In this document: piece after piece, positions 1-8,455 of the stretch
How positions within the stretch are numbered: position 1 is the first letter of the stretch
Layout: every line of letters begins with the position of its first letter
Assembly: GCA_030037775.1 (NCBI GenBank)
Contig: JASHQB010000295.1
Span: forward strand, 1-32,032
DNA: 32,032 bases
Reading direction: 5' to 3'
Source of the DNA: Candidatus Acidiferrales bacterium
GTDB lineage: Bacteria > Acidobacteriota > Terriglobia > Acidiferrales > UBA7541
Notes under the pieces: generated by a model
Seen by the model: only the letters and a program-made list of their open reading frames with translations
Told to the model about the DNA's origin: nothing
Databases searched by the model: none
Program-made: the position numbers and the translations under genes

Positions 1-270
1 GCCCTGGGCTTGGGCCTGGTCAATCGCGTGGTGAAAGAAGACAAGCTCGACGCCACCGTGAAGGAAATGAGCGAGCAGGTCATCGCGCATTCCGGTCCCG
101 TGCTGACCATGGCCAAAAAAGCGATCCTCGGTTCCATGGGCCTTTCTCTGCGCGACGGCGTCCGCCAATCCATGGCCGTTTTTCTCAACGAGCTTTCCGC
201 GCTTGAGGATTCCAGCGAAGGTCTGCGCGCCATCGCCGAAAAGCGCTCGCCGAAATGGAAAAACCGCTGA
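1..270 (+). CDS. Enoyl-CoA hydratase/isomerase family protein, C-terminal part
   Basis: This is the 3' end of a gene that begins outside the window; 89 codons remain and it stops with TGA at 268-270. The translation starts ALGLGLVNRVV and continues through a helical tail containing SGPVLTMAKKAI and ending SPKWKNR. The GLVNRVV segment followed by a helix with an invariant-looking Lys is typical of the C-terminal part of crotonase-fold proteins, and the 'F/W..R.P.W' style ending is usual for enoyl-CoA hydratases. The family hydrates 2-enoyl-CoA thioesters in fatty-acid or amino-acid breakdown in the cytoplasm. The catalytic Glu residues and oxyanion hole lie upstream and cannot be checked, so the exact substrate and crotonase subfamily remain open. 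Confidence 0.8.
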   Translation, partial: ALGLGLVNRVVKEDKLDATVKEMSEQVIAHSGPVLTMAKKAILGSMGLSLRDGVRQSMAVFLNELSALEDSSEGLRAIAEKRSPKWKNR

Positions 271-293
271 TGGGCTCGCTCCAATCAGGAGTT

Positions 294-347
294 GGTCAGT
301 TTGAATTTTTTTGACCGTGACACCAGGAGTCAAAACTCAAACGGACC
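294..347. repeat. Dispersed palindromic repeat, copy 1
   Basis: A 54-bp element whose ends, GGTCAGTTTGAATTTT (294-309) and AAAACTCAAACGGACC (332-347), are inverted repeats matching at 14 of 16 positions. It matches the reverse complement of the element at 28574-28627 at 47 of 54 positions, including the central GTGACAC and GGAGTCAAAA blocks. It lies between the enoyl-CoA hydratase stop and the first cobalamin riboswitch. A separate perfect 7-bp hairpin (GCGAGTC 355-361 with GACTCGC 371-377) follows. The identity of the element (MITE, REP-like or other) is not known to me. Confidence 0.75.
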
Positions 348-417
348 ATTGCCCGCGAGTCCGTTCGTTTGACTCGCAGCGCCGTTGCGCATACACTCGC
401 ATTCGGAAAATTCAGCC

Positions 418-527
418 GGCTCGCGGGATGTACCAGAAGGAAGGCTGTGCAAATCGGCCACGGTCCCGCCACTGTAATCGGCGCCTCATGAATTCGAAGC
501 GCCGGGAGTCAGGAACTTACGCGAGCC
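418..527 (+). ncRNA. Cobalamin riboswitch, compact form, upstream of btuFCD
   Basis: The 5' leader of the B12 importer operon contains the conserved cobalamin aptamer core: GGTCCCGCCACTGTAA near 464-479 and the B12-box-like GGGAGTCAGGAACTT at about 504-518. A perfect 8-bp closing P1 helix pairs GGCTCGCG (418-425) with CGCGAGCC (520-527). At about 110 nt it is shorter than the second riboswitch in this window. It is followed by a small hairpin (541-559) and an intrinsic terminator, consistent with B12-dependent transcription termination of btuFCD. The exact aptamer subclass would need a covariance model. Confidence 0.9.
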
Positions 528-569
528 GCGCATAGCTGCCACTCTTCGCGAGAAAGAGTGCGGCCGAAC

Positions 570-597
570 GCCCCATTGGCTCTCGTGGGGCTTTTTT
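570..597 (+). terminator. Intrinsic terminator of the btuFCD riboswitch
   Basis: GCCCCA (570-575) pairs with TGGGGC (586-591), followed directly by six T residues (592-597). It sits 42 nt after the riboswitch P1 helix and just before the btuF start, so it is the likely expression platform. A preceding hairpin, ACTCTT (541-546) with AAGAGT (554-559), may belong to the antiterminator arrangement. Confidence 0.8.
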
Positions 598-610
598 ATT
601 GCGCAAGAAT

Positions 611-1666
611 ATGCGGCTAAACAAAATCGGCATCGCGCGTGGAATGTTCGCTGTGATTTTGGCCGCGAGCATTGCCGCCACCGCGCCGGCGCAAGGCAGA
701 CCGGCAGCGTCCGCGCGCACCGTGACGGATGAAGTGGGCCGCCGCGTCGCCGTGCCGGCGGAAGTCCGGCGCATCGTCACGCTCGCGCCGAACCTGGCGG
801 AAATTGTCTACGCCCTTGGCGCACAAGATCGCCTGGTGGGAGTCTCCGAATACAGCGATAACCCGCCGGCGGCCAAGGCGAAGCCAAACATCGGTATGCC
901 CGTGAATCCGAACCTCGAAGCGGTCGTCGGTGTCAAGCCGGACCTCGTGCTGGCCACCACTGCCATCAACTTCGCTAAAACCGTCGACGCGCTCGATCGC
1001 CTGGGCATCGCCGTGTACACCACCGACCCGCACACCGTCGAAGGCACACTTCGTTCCATCACTGACATCGGCGCAGTGATTGGCGCCGCGCCGCAAGCCG
1101 ACGCCGTGGTCGCCAAACTGCAAGCCCGTCTGGACATGCTCAAGACTAAACTCGTGAATGCGGAGCCCGTGCCGGTACTCTTTGTCGTCTGGGAAAGCCC
1201 GCTGATCACAATCGGCGATGACACTTTCATTTCCGACGCGATGCGTTGGGCCGGAGCGGAATCCGCCATTCACACCAAGAGAAATTGGCCGCAGATCGGC
1301 ATGGAAGAAGTCGTGAAGCTCAATCCCGATTACATCGTTTACGCCGACAACCAAATGAGCGAGAGCGGAGATGATTCCTCTCTACCGGCGGATATTCAGG
1401 CCGCAATCACCCGCCATCTCGAGGATCTCCGCACCCAACCCGTGTGGCGGAATCTTTCCGCTGTCCGCGAAGGGCACGTCGCCGTTGTCGACGACGAAAT
1501 ACAAGTTCCCGCGCCCGGACTGATCGACTCCATCGAACAGCTCGCCCGCGAGCTGCATCCCGATGCTTTCGCGGCCCATCCCCATTCGCAGGGCCTCGGC
1601 CGGGCGCCTCTGCATTTCCGCGCGTGGCAAGCAAGTCCTGAGGAGGCTGGCTCGTGCGCCCGCTAA
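611..1666 (+). CDS. btuF: Cobalamin ABC transporter, periplasmic substrate-binding protein
   Basis: A 351-residue periplasmic binding protein of the BtuF/FepB class (helical-backbone type). It starts at ATG 611, right after the terminator; a TTG at 599 in the same frame lies inside the T-run and is unlikely. The N-terminus MRLNKIG is followed by a hydrophobic stretch ending TAPAQG, a signal peptide. The mature part opens with RTVTDEVGRRVAVPAEVRRI and contains LAPNLAEIVYALGAQDRLVG, hallmarks of the family. Binding of B12 is inferred from the riboswitch upstream and the BtuB-like receptor downstream; sequence alone does not separate B12 from siderophore binders. The 3' end overlaps btuC by 13 nt, indicating translational coupling. 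No clear Shine-Dalgarno sequence is visible. Confidence 0.9.
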   Translation: MRLNKIGIARGMFAVILAASIAATAPAQGRPAASARTVTDEVGRRVAVPAEVRRIVTLAPNLAEIVYALGAQDRLVGVSEYSDNPPAAKAKPNIGMPVNPNLEAVVGVKPDLVLATTAINFAKTVDALDRLGIAVYTTDPHTVEGTLRSITDIGAVIGAAPQADAVVAKLQARLDMLKTKLVNAEPVPVLFVVWESPLITIGDDTFISDAMRWAGAESAIHTKRNWPQIGMEEVVKLNPDYIVYADNQMSESGDDSSLPADIQAAITRHLEDLRTQPVWRNLSAVREGHVAVVDDEIQVPAPGLIDSIEQLARELHPDAFAAHPHSQGLGRAPLHFRAWQASPEEAGSCAR

Positions 1667-2682
1667 CTCCCAGGCGAATCGCCTGGATTTGCGCCGGGCT
1701 CGGCGCAGTCCTTTTTCTCATCGTTGTCTTCTCGCTCGAAGTCGGAGCTTTCCCCATCTCCGTCACCGATGTGGTCCAGACGCTCTTGCGTGGCGCAGCC
1801 GCCCTCTTCACCGGCCGCTGGGACACCATCCCTCCTTCTGACAAACTGATCGTCTTCGGCCTGCGTTTGCCGCGGATCGCCCTGGGAATCCTGGTCGGCG
1901 CGGCTCTCTCTGTCTCCGGCGCGTCTTTTCAAGCGCTGCTGCGCAACCCTCTCGCGGATCCCTACGTCCTCGGCGTTTCCAGCGGCGCGGCCCTCGGCGC
2001 GATTTGTTCCTTGGTCTGGCTTACGCGCTTCCCGTGGACCATGCAGGCCCTGGCCTTCGTGGGCGCGCTTCTCACCATCACCGCGGTTTATTTTTTGGGA
2101 CGCCGCGGCGGCCAGCTCGACAGCACCACGCTCCTGCTCGCCGGCATCATCGCCGCATCGTTTCTCTCCGCCATCATCATGTTCCTGATGACCACCGTCA
2201 GCGGCCGCGACCTCCGCGGCATGGCCTTTTGGCTGATGGGCGACCTGGCCACTCCCCCGGCGCTGCGCATGAGGTTCCTGTTCATCGTATTGCTGCTGGC
2301 CATCGGCGCCATTTACACCACCGCCTCCGATCTGAATCTCATCCTCACCGGCGAGCGCGAAGCCCATCATCTCGGCGTCAACGTCGCGCGCGTTAAGCTG
2401 GTCGTCTACGTCGGTGCGTCGCTGCTCACCGGCCTCGCCGTCTCGGTCAGCGGCGCCATCGGCTACGTCGGCCTGCTCATCCCTCACGTCATCCGCATGC
2501 TCTTCGGCTCCGACTACCGCCTGCTGATTCCCGCTTCCGCCCTCGGCGGCGCAATTGCCGTTTGCTTGGCGGACACGCTCGCGCGCACCATCGTCGCGCC
2601 CACCGAGCTTCCCGTCGGCGCCATGACCGCGGCCATCGGCGCTCCCGTTTTCATCTACCTGCTCCGCCGGAGGCTCGCGTGA
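1654..2682 (+). CDS. btuC: Cobalamin ABC transporter permease (FecCD/BtuC family)
   Basis: A 342-residue inner-membrane permease, the usual size for the FecCD/BtuC family, which builds a homodimeric channel of about ten helices per subunit. The GTG start at 1654 is preceded by AGGAGG at 1641-1646 inside btuF. Recognisable family segments are LRLPRIALGILVGAALSVSG, then FQALLRNPLADPYVLGVSSG, and near the C-terminus GAIGYVGLLIPHVIRMLFG. These are the conserved coupling and gating regions. The stop overlaps the btuD start by 4 nt (GTGA, 2679-2682). Together with btuF and btuD it forms a complete importer, moving B12 from periplasm to cytoplasm at the cost of ATP. Confidence 0.93.
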   Translation: MRPLTPRRIAWICAGLGAVLFLIVVFSLEVGAFPISVTDVVQTLLRGAAALFTGRWDTIPPSDKLIVFGLRLPRIALGILVGAALSVSGASFQALLRNPLADPYVLGVSSGAALGAICSLVWLTRFPWTMQALAFVGALLTITAVYFLGRRGGQLDSTTLLLAGIIAASFLSAIIMFLMTTVSGRDLRGMAFWLMGDLATPPALRMRFLFIVLLLAIGAIYTTASDLNLILTGEREAHHLGVNVARVKLVVYVGASLLTGLAVSVSGAIGYVGLLIPHVIRMLFGSDYRLLIPASALGGAIAVCLADTLARTIVAPTELPVGAMTAAIGAPVFIYLLRRRLA

Positions 2683-3617
2683 CCCCGCAGGAAGAAACGG
2701 CCACCCGAAACGCCGCCCCGGACACCCTCGCCGGCTGGATGCAGAATCCCGTGCGCCTCCTCGTCGAGCAGGCCAGCTACGCCTATTCCGCCACCGCCGC
2801 CGCGGCCCCCAATTTCACTTTGGGCCCGGTCACTTTCTCGGCGCGCCAGCGCGAAATCGTCGGCATCCTCGGCCCCAACGCCAGCGGCAAATCCACGCTC
2901 CTTCGCGTGGTCGCCGGCGAAGTAAAAGCCCTCTCCGGCCGCGTCGAACTCGACGGCAGGGCGCCCGGAGACTTGCCCCTCCGCGACCGCGCGCAGCGCA
3001 TCGCCATCGTCCATCAAGAAAGCAATTTGCTCTTTCCACTGCGCGTTTGGGAATACGTTCTACAGGGACGTTACCCTTACGGCCGGCGTTTGCGCTTCGA
3101 AAACGAAGCCGATTGCCTCATGGCCGAAAAAGCCCTCGCGCAAGTCGGCGCCGAGGCCCTCACCGAGCGCCGCATGGACGAACTTTCCGGCGGCGAACGC
3201 CAGCGCGTGGTCCTCGCGCGTGCGCTTGCGCAGCAGCCGCAGCTTCTCCTGCTCGACGAACCCACGCGCTATCTCGATATCGGCGGCAAAGTGGAATTGA
3301 TGCGCCGCCTCCGCCGCCTCTCCGAAGAAAACCGTTACACTGCCGTCGTGGTCACCCACGAACTCAATCTCGCCGCTGAATTCTTCGACGCCATCGTGCT
3401 GCTGCAAGGCGGAAAATGCGTCGCCGCCGGAAAACCGGAAGACGTTTATCGCCGCAACTTGCTCGAAGAAGTTTTCAAGACGCCGCTCGAAGTCGAAAGA
3501 AGCTCGAGCGGCCGCCCTCGCGTGATTCTCCGCGGCGAATCCAACGACCAGGCCGCGGAAGGCGATTCCGAAAACGCGAAAAGCGAACCCGGAGGCACAA
3601 ACAAAAATTTGTCGTGA
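2679..3617 (+). CDS. btuD: Cobalamin ABC transporter ATP-binding protein
   Basis: A 312-residue ATPase of the FepC/BtuD type. I chose GTG 2679 because it overlaps the btuC stop and has GGAGG at 2669-2673; the open frame upstream is only a shadow of btuC. Visible motifs are Walker A GPNASGKST (residues 65-73), signature LSGGE (169-173), Walker B LLLLDEP (189-195) and H-loop His 227 in VVTHELN. After the ABC core there is a C-terminal tail rich in charged and small residues (SNDQAAEGDSENAKSEPGG) that looks disordered. It energises BtuC. The gene ends 91 nt before the P1 helix of the second cobalamin riboswitch, so btuFCD and the receptor gene probably form separately controlled units. Confidence 0.93.
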   Translation: MTPQEETATRNAAPDTLAGWMQNPVRLLVEQASYAYSATAAAAPNFTLGPVTFSARQREIVGILGPNASGKSTLLRVVAGEVKALSGRVELDGRAPGDLPLRDRAQRIAIVHQESNLLFPLRVWEYVLQGRYPYGRRLRFENEADCLMAEKALAQVGAEALTERRMDELSGGERQRVVLARALAQQPQLLLLDEPTRYLDIGGKVELMRRLRRLSEENRYTAVVVTHELNLAAEFFDAIVLLQGGKCVAAGKPEDVYRRNLLEEVFKTPLEVERSSSGRPRVILRGESNDQAAEGDSENAKSEPGGTNKNLS

Positions 3618-3708
3618 CCGAATGAAATGACCGTCGAATAACTCGATTCACCGGCCGGCACCGGGATGCTGCTGCACGCGGCCCGCCGCTAACCGGAAAA
3701 CTCACCAC

Positions 3709-3878
3709 GAAACTCCGTGCACGGGAAGGCGGTGAAAAGCCGCCGCCGCTGCGCGACTGTAAGGCGGAAAAAGTCGGACGCGCGTCACTGCGCCGTGTGC
3801 TTCGTCGAAAGACGCGACACCGGCGCGGGAAGGCCGCGCCAGCATTATCCCGCCGAGCCAGGAGACCGACGGAGTTTC
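3709..3878 (+). ncRNA. Cobalamin riboswitch upstream of the BtuB-like receptor
   Basis: A long cobalamin aptamer of about 170 nt. A perfect 10-bp P1 helix pairs GAAACTCCGT (3709-3718) with ACGGAGTTTC (3869-3878). Inside are the conserved core ACGGGAAGGCGGTGAAAAGC (3721-3740), GCGCGACTGTAA (3751-3762) and the B12 box GCCGAGCCAGGAGACCGACGG (3852-3872). The receptor ATG follows 102 nt later. I see no T-run terminator after it, so control may act on translation or through a less obvious structure. Confidence 0.95.
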
Positions 3879-3980
3879 TATCTCGCGAAGCAACGCCGCT
3901 GCGCTCCACGCTCCAGCGTCGCGCACTTGCTTCCGGGACAACCTTCACACTCCCGCGCGAGAGGGAGTCGGAGGACAAAA

Positions 3981-6191
3981 ATGAAACTCTTCGTTCGTCA
4001 GCTTCTGCACTTCAGCTATTTCGCAGTCGCTTTTCTCAGTTTTTCTCTTTTCGCTCAAGCGCAATCCAATGCAACCCTCTTTGGCCGCGTCACCGACCGC
4101 ACCGGTGCCGCCATCGCCGGCGCGCAAATCAACGCTCAGCCGTCGTCCCGCGCGCAGAATGCGATCACCACTCGCAGCGCCTCCGACGGCTCCTACTCGC
4201 TCGCTCTTCCGGCCGGCGCGTATCGCGTCCGCATCGCCAGCCCGCAAATGTCCGCTGCCGAACGGCAATTCACCTTGCGTGAAAACGACCGCCGCGAATG
4301 GAGCGTGAGCCTCGAGCTCGCACCGCTCTCCTCGCAAGTCGTCGTCTCCGCCCAGGCCAAACCCGCGCCCGCGAACACCGTCGCTGCTCCCGTCACCGTC
4401 ATCACGCGCGAGCAAATTGACCAGCTCCAGGCCATTTTCCTGGCGCCTCTGCTTTCTTCCACACCGGGCGCCGCGATGGCGCGCCTCGGCCCGCTCGGCG
4501 GTGTCACCTCTTTCTTTCTCGACGGCGGCAATTCCGATTTCACCAAATTCCTCGTCGACGGCACGCCCATCAACCAGCCTGGCGGCGACATCGATCTCTC
4601 CAATCTCGACGTCACCAACATCGACAAAATCGAAATCGTCCACGGCGCCACCAGCGCGCTCTTCGGCTCTGACGCCGTCGATGGCGTCGTCCAAATCTTC
4701 ACGCACGAAGGCTCGACCCAAACGCCCGCCGTCACTCTTCTCGGCGAAGGCGGCACATTTGAAACCCAGCGCGAAGAAGCCGACATGAGCGGCGCCCTCG
4801 GCAAATTCGATTACGCTCCTTCCATTTCTTACTTCAATAGCGACGGCCAGGGCCCCAATGACCGCTTTCGCGACACCACCCTCTCCGGAAACTTTGGCTG
4901 GAAATTCAGCGACACTGATCAAATTCATCTTTCCGTCCGCAACTCCGACAGCGATGCCGGCCAGCCCGGCCAGACCCTTCTCGAACCGCCCCTTCTCGGC
5001 CAGTCCTCCGACCTCCACGATTTTTCCGCCAATCTCAACTGGGATTTCTCGGCCGGCACGCACTGGGAAAATCATCTGGCAGGTACCGAATCCTATTTCT
5101 ACGACTTCATCATCGATATTCCCGCTTTCACCGAGATCAACGAACTCAATCGTGCCGGCTTCGAGGGCCAATCCACTTATGTCGACGGGCCTCTCGCCGT
5201 TTCCCTCGGCTACAACTACGAAGTCGAAAATGGCCAGGTCGCCGGCCCGGATGAACGCCGCAACAATCAGGCCGGCTACCTCGAAACGCATTACCAGTTC
5301 ACTCGCCGCCTCACCGCCATCGCCGGCGTGCGCGCCGAGGATAATGCCAGCTTCGGCACACGTGTCGTTCCGCGCACCGGCATAGCCTATGTCGCGCATT
5401 ACGGCAACGGCGGCTTCTGGGATGAAACTCGTCTGCGCGCTTCCTGGGGCCTGGGAATCAAGGAGCCGGATTTCATAGACTCTTTCGAGAACGATCCATG
5501 TTTTCCCGGCAATCCGAATCTCGCTCCCGAGCGCAGCGATACTTTCAACGCCGGAATCGATCAGGACTTCGCGCACCAACGCGTGAAGTTTTCAGAGACC
5601 TTTTTTCGCAACGAATACTCAGACATCGTCAGCTTCGCCTCCTGCATTCCCGGTTCCCCTTGTGGCTTTCCCATTCCCACAACCTGCACGCCCGCCGACG
5701 AACAGGCCGAAGGCGGCTTTGGCACGTTCTTCAACACCGACGCCGCTCGCGCCTACGGCGCGGAAACCACCATCGAAGCCCATCCTCTCGGCTGGCTTAG
5801 CGTCCTTGGCCACTATACCTACGACGACACGCTGGTCTTGAAGTCGCCCAATGCATTCGATCCCACGCTCACGCCCGGCAACCGTTTGTTCTTGCGGCCG
5901 ATGAATTCTGCGAACCTGATTCTCAACGCCTCTTATCGCCGCATGGACTGGAACGTCGCGGGCTATTTCCAAGGACGCGAAACCGACAGCGATTTTCTCG
6001 GCCTCGGTTTCACCAGCAATCCCGGCTGGTTCCGTCTCGACGTCGGCACGCAATTCGCTGTGCGCTACGGCTTCTCGGTCATGGCCCACGTCGAAAATCT
6101 TCTCGACCACCATTATCAGGACGCCGTCGGCTATCCCGCCCTCGGCTTAAACTACCTCGCTGGCGTGAAATACACCTGGGGCGGCAAATAA
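3981..6191 (+). CDS. btuB: TonB-dependent outer-membrane receptor, probable cobalamin transporter
   Basis: A 736-residue outer-membrane protein. I place the start at ATG 3981, preceded by GGAGG (3969-3973). The frame is open further upstream, but that part is the riboswitch. Residues 1-26 are a signal peptide ending FAQAQ. Next comes a carboxypeptidase-regulatory-like beta-sandwich (about 29-110, with LFGRVTDRTGAAIAGA), then the plug domain (about 125-235, with FLVDGTPINQPGGDIDLSNL and a GSDAVDGVVQIFT segment), then a beta-barrel to the C-terminus. The N-terminal sandwich before the plug is common in Bacteroidota and Acidobacteriota receptors and absent from E. coli BtuB. The B12 assignment rests on the riboswitch and the btuFCD neighbours; energy would come from TonB-ExbBD encoded elsewhere. 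Confidence 0.88.
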   Translation: MKLFVRQLLHFSYFAVAFLSFSLFAQAQSNATLFGRVTDRTGAAIAGAQINAQPSSRAQNAITTRSASDGSYSLALPAGAYRVRIASPQMSAAERQFTLRENDRREWSVSLELAPLSSQVVVSAQAKPAPANTVAAPVTVITREQIDQLQAIFLAPLLSSTPGAAMARLGPLGGVTSFFLDGGNSDFTKFLVDGTPINQPGGDIDLSNLDVTNIDKIEIVHGATSALFGSDAVDGVVQIFTHEGSTQTPAVTLLGEGGTFETQREEADMSGALGKFDYAPSISYFNSDGQGPNDRFRDTTLSGNFGWKFSDTDQIHLSVRNSDSDAGQPGQTLLEPPLLGQSSDLHDFSANLNWDFSAGTHWENHLAGTESYFYDFIIDIPAFTEINELNRAGFEGQSTYVDGPLAVSLGYNYEVENGQVAGPDERRNNQAGYLETHYQFTRRLTAIAGVRAEDNASFGTRVVPRTGIAYVAHYGNGGFWDETRLRASWGLGIKEPDFIDSFENDPCFPGNPNLAPERSDTFNAGIDQDFAHQRVKFSETFFRNEYSDIVSFASCIPGSPCGFPIPTTCTPADEQAEGGFGTFFNTDAARAYGAETTIEAHPLGWLSVLGHYTYDDTLVLKSPNAFDPTLTPGNRLFLRPMNSANLILNASYRRMDWNVAGYFQGRETDSDFLGLGFTSNPGWFRLDVGTQFAVRYGFSVMAHVENLLDHHYQDAVGYPALGLNYLAGVKYTWGGK

Positions 6192-6438
6192 ACTGATCTT
6201 GCGCGTGCCCCATCCCTTCCCGTCCGCGCTGCTCCTGCCGCGCAAGTCGAAAAGAGACGCGAAGGGTGGGAACTTCGCCTCGATTTACGATTGTTGTGGC
6301 AGCGTCAAGCGCCGACCATGATGTCTTTGTAGCGCAGAGCCTCGCATCGTCTGCGAAGTTCTGCGGATTTTGTGAGTGCTCAGCAAGGCTTTATAGGAGG
6401 TATGATCCTCCAGACGGCCTGGAGAAATAGACATCGAC

Positions 6439-6828
6439 ATGCATTTGCCTGGAAGACAGTTAGTTGAGCCTCGACCACCGTCCACGCAGGAACGTTCTTG
6501 GATCCGTGAGATTCTCGAGCACAATCCGAAATGGGCGGACGTCGACATAGAATCTACTTGGGTGATCGCTGAGTGCGACTGCGGCAAGTGCAAAACAGTA
6601 TTTCTTGATAGTGAGGCGCCGCAAAATCCTTTGCTCGCCCGAACGAATGGATGGGTGGGAAGGATTGCGATTCGTACCGATGACGATTTTGGGATCGACG
6701 TAGCTCTTGACCAACTCAATGGGAAACTGGGCGGACTTTACGTTCAGGCTGTAGACCTACGCGAGCCAGGAAATCGGCCCTTTCCTGAACGTTGGCTCGA
6801 GAGAGGCCGCACCGTTACGCCAATGTGA
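6439..6828 (+). CDS. Hypothetical protein with a CDCGKC motif
   Basis: A 129-residue soluble protein that I do not recognise. An amphipathic N-terminal part (ERSWIREILEHNPKWADVDI) leads to a strand-like segment with ECDCGKCKTVFL, whose three Cys residues could bind a metal. A region rich in strands follows (WVGRIAIRTDDDFGIDVALD, then GGLYVQAVDLREPG). The sequence looks like a genuine domain and not a random frame, and the opposite-strand open frame here has a poor composition. A GGAG at 6421-6424 lies 14 nt before the ATG, a weak ribosome site. Codon use looks less GC-rich than in the flanking btuB and gatB genes, which may point to acquisition. No function is proposed. Confidence 0.65.
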   Translation: MHLPGRQLVEPRPPSTQERSWIREILEHNPKWADVDIESTWVIAECDCGKCKTVFLDSEAPQNPLLARTNGWVGRIAIRTDDDFGIDVALDQLNGKLGGLYVQAVDLREPGNRPFPERWLERGRTVTPM

Positions 6829-6927
6829 GAGCGGCGCCTAACTCACATCAGCCCCAAGCATTCCACGAGACAATTTGGCCTGGATCCCGTCTTTACGCCT
6901 GAACCGAAGCCCCTCGTTCAAGGATGT

Positions 6928-6933
6928 TATAAT
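6928..6933 (+). promoter_or_regulatory. Consensus -10 box of gatB
   Basis: A perfect TATAAT ends 10 nt before the gatB ATG at 6944, with no convincing -35 element. The expected transcription start lies within a few nucleotides of the ATG, so the mRNA would have almost no leader. The same 10-nt arrangement precedes the CDF transporter gene at 28512. Confidence 0.5.
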
Positions 6934-6943
6934 TCTCAATTCA

Positions 6944-8443
6944 ATGAGCCCTGCGAGTTCACGAGCGGCAACCTCAACTGAACTGTCCCCCGAAGTCCGC
7001 GCACGCTACGAATGCGTCGCTGGCCTGGAAGTCCACGTCCAGCTCGCCACGGCCACCAAAGCCTTTTGCGGCTGCTCCACGCGTTTCGGCGACCCGCCCA
7101 ACACCAACACGTGCCCTGTCTGCCTCGGCCTTCCCGGCGCGCTTCCCGTCTTCAATCGCCGCGCTTTGGAACTCGCCATCAAAGCCGCGTTGGCTTTGCA
7201 CTGCGACGTGCAGGAACGTTCCCGCTTCGCGCGCAAGAATTACTTTTATCCTGATCTGCCCAAGGGCTACCAAATCTCCCAATACGAACTCCCGCTCGCG
7301 ATCGGCGGCTGGCTCGAAATCGAAGTCGCTGGCGAGAAGAAACGCATTGGCATCACGCGCCTGCACATGGAAGAGGACGCCGCGAAAAATCTCCACGAAG
7401 GTTTTCCCGACGCGGCTCAGTACAGCCACATCGACTTCAATCGCGGCGGCGTACCGCTCATCGAAATTGTCAGCGAACCCGATTTGCGCTCGCCTGAAGA
7501 GGCCTACGCCTACCTCACCAATCTGAAGCAGGCTCTCGAATACACCGCTGTCAGCGACTGCAACATGGAGTCCGGCTCTCTTCGCTGCGACGGCAACGTC
7601 AGCGTGCGTCTGCGCGGCGCTCGCGAATTCGGCACCAAAGTTGAAGTAAAGAATCTCAACTCCTTCCGTTATCTGACTCACGCACTCGAATACGAAATCG
7701 ACCGCCAGATCGCCATCCTCGAATCCGGCGGCAGCGTCGTTCAGGAAACCCGCCTCTGGAACGTCGCCGCCGGCCGCACCGAGTCCATGCGCTCCAAGGA
7801 ATTCGCGCACGATTACCGCTATTTTCCCGATCCCGATCTGTTGCCCGTGGTCGTCACTCCCGCGCGCAAAGCCGCCATCCTCGCGGAACTGCCCGAGCTT
7901 CCCGACGCCAAGCGGGCTCGTTTCATCAGCGAATACGCAATCAGCGCCTACGATGCCGGCGTTCTCACCGGCTCGGCGGCGCTCGCCGATTACTTCGAAG
8001 CGGCCGTTCGCGCCGGCGCGCAGCCGAAATCCGCGGCCAACTGGATCCAAACCGATTTGCTTCGCCGCCTCAACGATTGCGGCAAGGAAATTTCCGCCTC
8101 GCCCGTCAGCGCCGCAGCCCTCGCCGATCTGCTCTGCCGCATCGACCGGAACGAAATCACCGGCGCCATCGCCAAGCGCGTGCTCGCCAAAATGTTTGAG
8201 ACCGGAAAATCCGCTGCCGAAGTCATCGCCGCCGAAGGCCTTTCTCCCATCAGCGACACGGGAAGCGTCGAAAAAATCTGCCGCGAAGTCATCGCACAAA
8301 ACTCCGCCAACGTCGACAAATATCGCGCCGGGAACGAAGGCGTCTTCAAGTTTTTCGTCGGCCAGGTTATGAAAGAGACCAAAGGCCGCGCCAATCCTCA
8401 AGCGGTGAACGAGATTCTGACCCGACTGCTGCAGCAGAAATAA
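6944..8443 (+). CDS. gatB: Aspartyl/glutamyl-tRNA(Asn/Gln) amidotransferase subunit B
   Basis: A 499-residue protein of normal GatB length. It is the tRNA-binding kinase/transamidase subunit of GatCAB, which converts Glu-tRNA(Gln) and Asp-tRNA(Asn) to the amide forms. I chose ATG 6944 because family homology begins a little later at [13 protein letters not shown]; the upstream in-frame codons overlap the promoter box. Characteristic segments include [20 protein letters not shown], then [20 protein letters not shown], then [13 protein letters not shown], then [20 protein letters not shown] and [17 protein letters not shown]. The C-terminal YqeY-like tail domain ends [20 protein letters not shown]. 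gatA and gatC are not in the window. The peroxiredoxin gene follows after 12 nt and is probably cotranscribed. Confidence 0.96.
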   Translation: MSPASSRAATSTELSPEVRARYECVAGLEVHVQLATATKAFCGCSTRFGDPPNTNTCPVCLGLPGALPVFNRRALELAIKAALALHCDVQERSRFARKNYFYPDLPKGYQISQYELPLAIGGWLEIEVAGEKKRIGITRLHMEEDAAKNLHEGFPDAAQYSHIDFNRGGVPLIEIVSEPDLRSPEEAYAYLTNLKQALEYTAVSDCNMESGSLRCDGNVSVRLRGAREFGTKVEVKNLNSFRYLTHALEYEIDRQIAILESGGSVVQETRLWNVAAGRTESMRSKEFAHDYRYFPDPDLLPVVVTPARKAAILAELPELPDAKRARFISEYAISAYDAGVLTGSAALADYFEAAVRAGAQPKSAANWIQTDLLRRLNDCGKEISASPVSAAALADLLCRIDRNEITGAIAKRVLAKMFETGKSAAEVIAAEGLSPISDTGSVEKICREVIAQNSANVDKYRAGNEGVFKFFVGQVMKETKGRANPQAVNEILTRLLQQK

Positions 8444-8455
8444 AGGAAGGAAAGC

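Noticed and set aside
599-610. TTG start for btuF
   Set aside because: It lies in the terminator T-run; ATG 611 gives a normal signal peptide.
3717-3980. N-terminal extension of the BtuB-like receptor
   Set aside because: These 88 codons are the cobalamin riboswitch read as protein; ATG 3981 has GGAGG and starts a signal peptide.
3945-5579. Long open frame (544 codons) on the minus strand
   Set aside because: It is antisense to the TonB receptor, has a Gly/Ala/Val/Asp-rich shadow composition, and shows no domain.
6285-6719. Minus-strand frame of 144 codons opposite the CDCGKC protein
   Set aside because: Its Ser/Arg/His-rich text has no structure-like pattern, while the plus-strand frame looks like a folded domain.
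6974-8401. Long open frame (475 codons) on the minus strand
   Set aside because: It lies antisense to gatB, which has clear family motifs on the plus strand.
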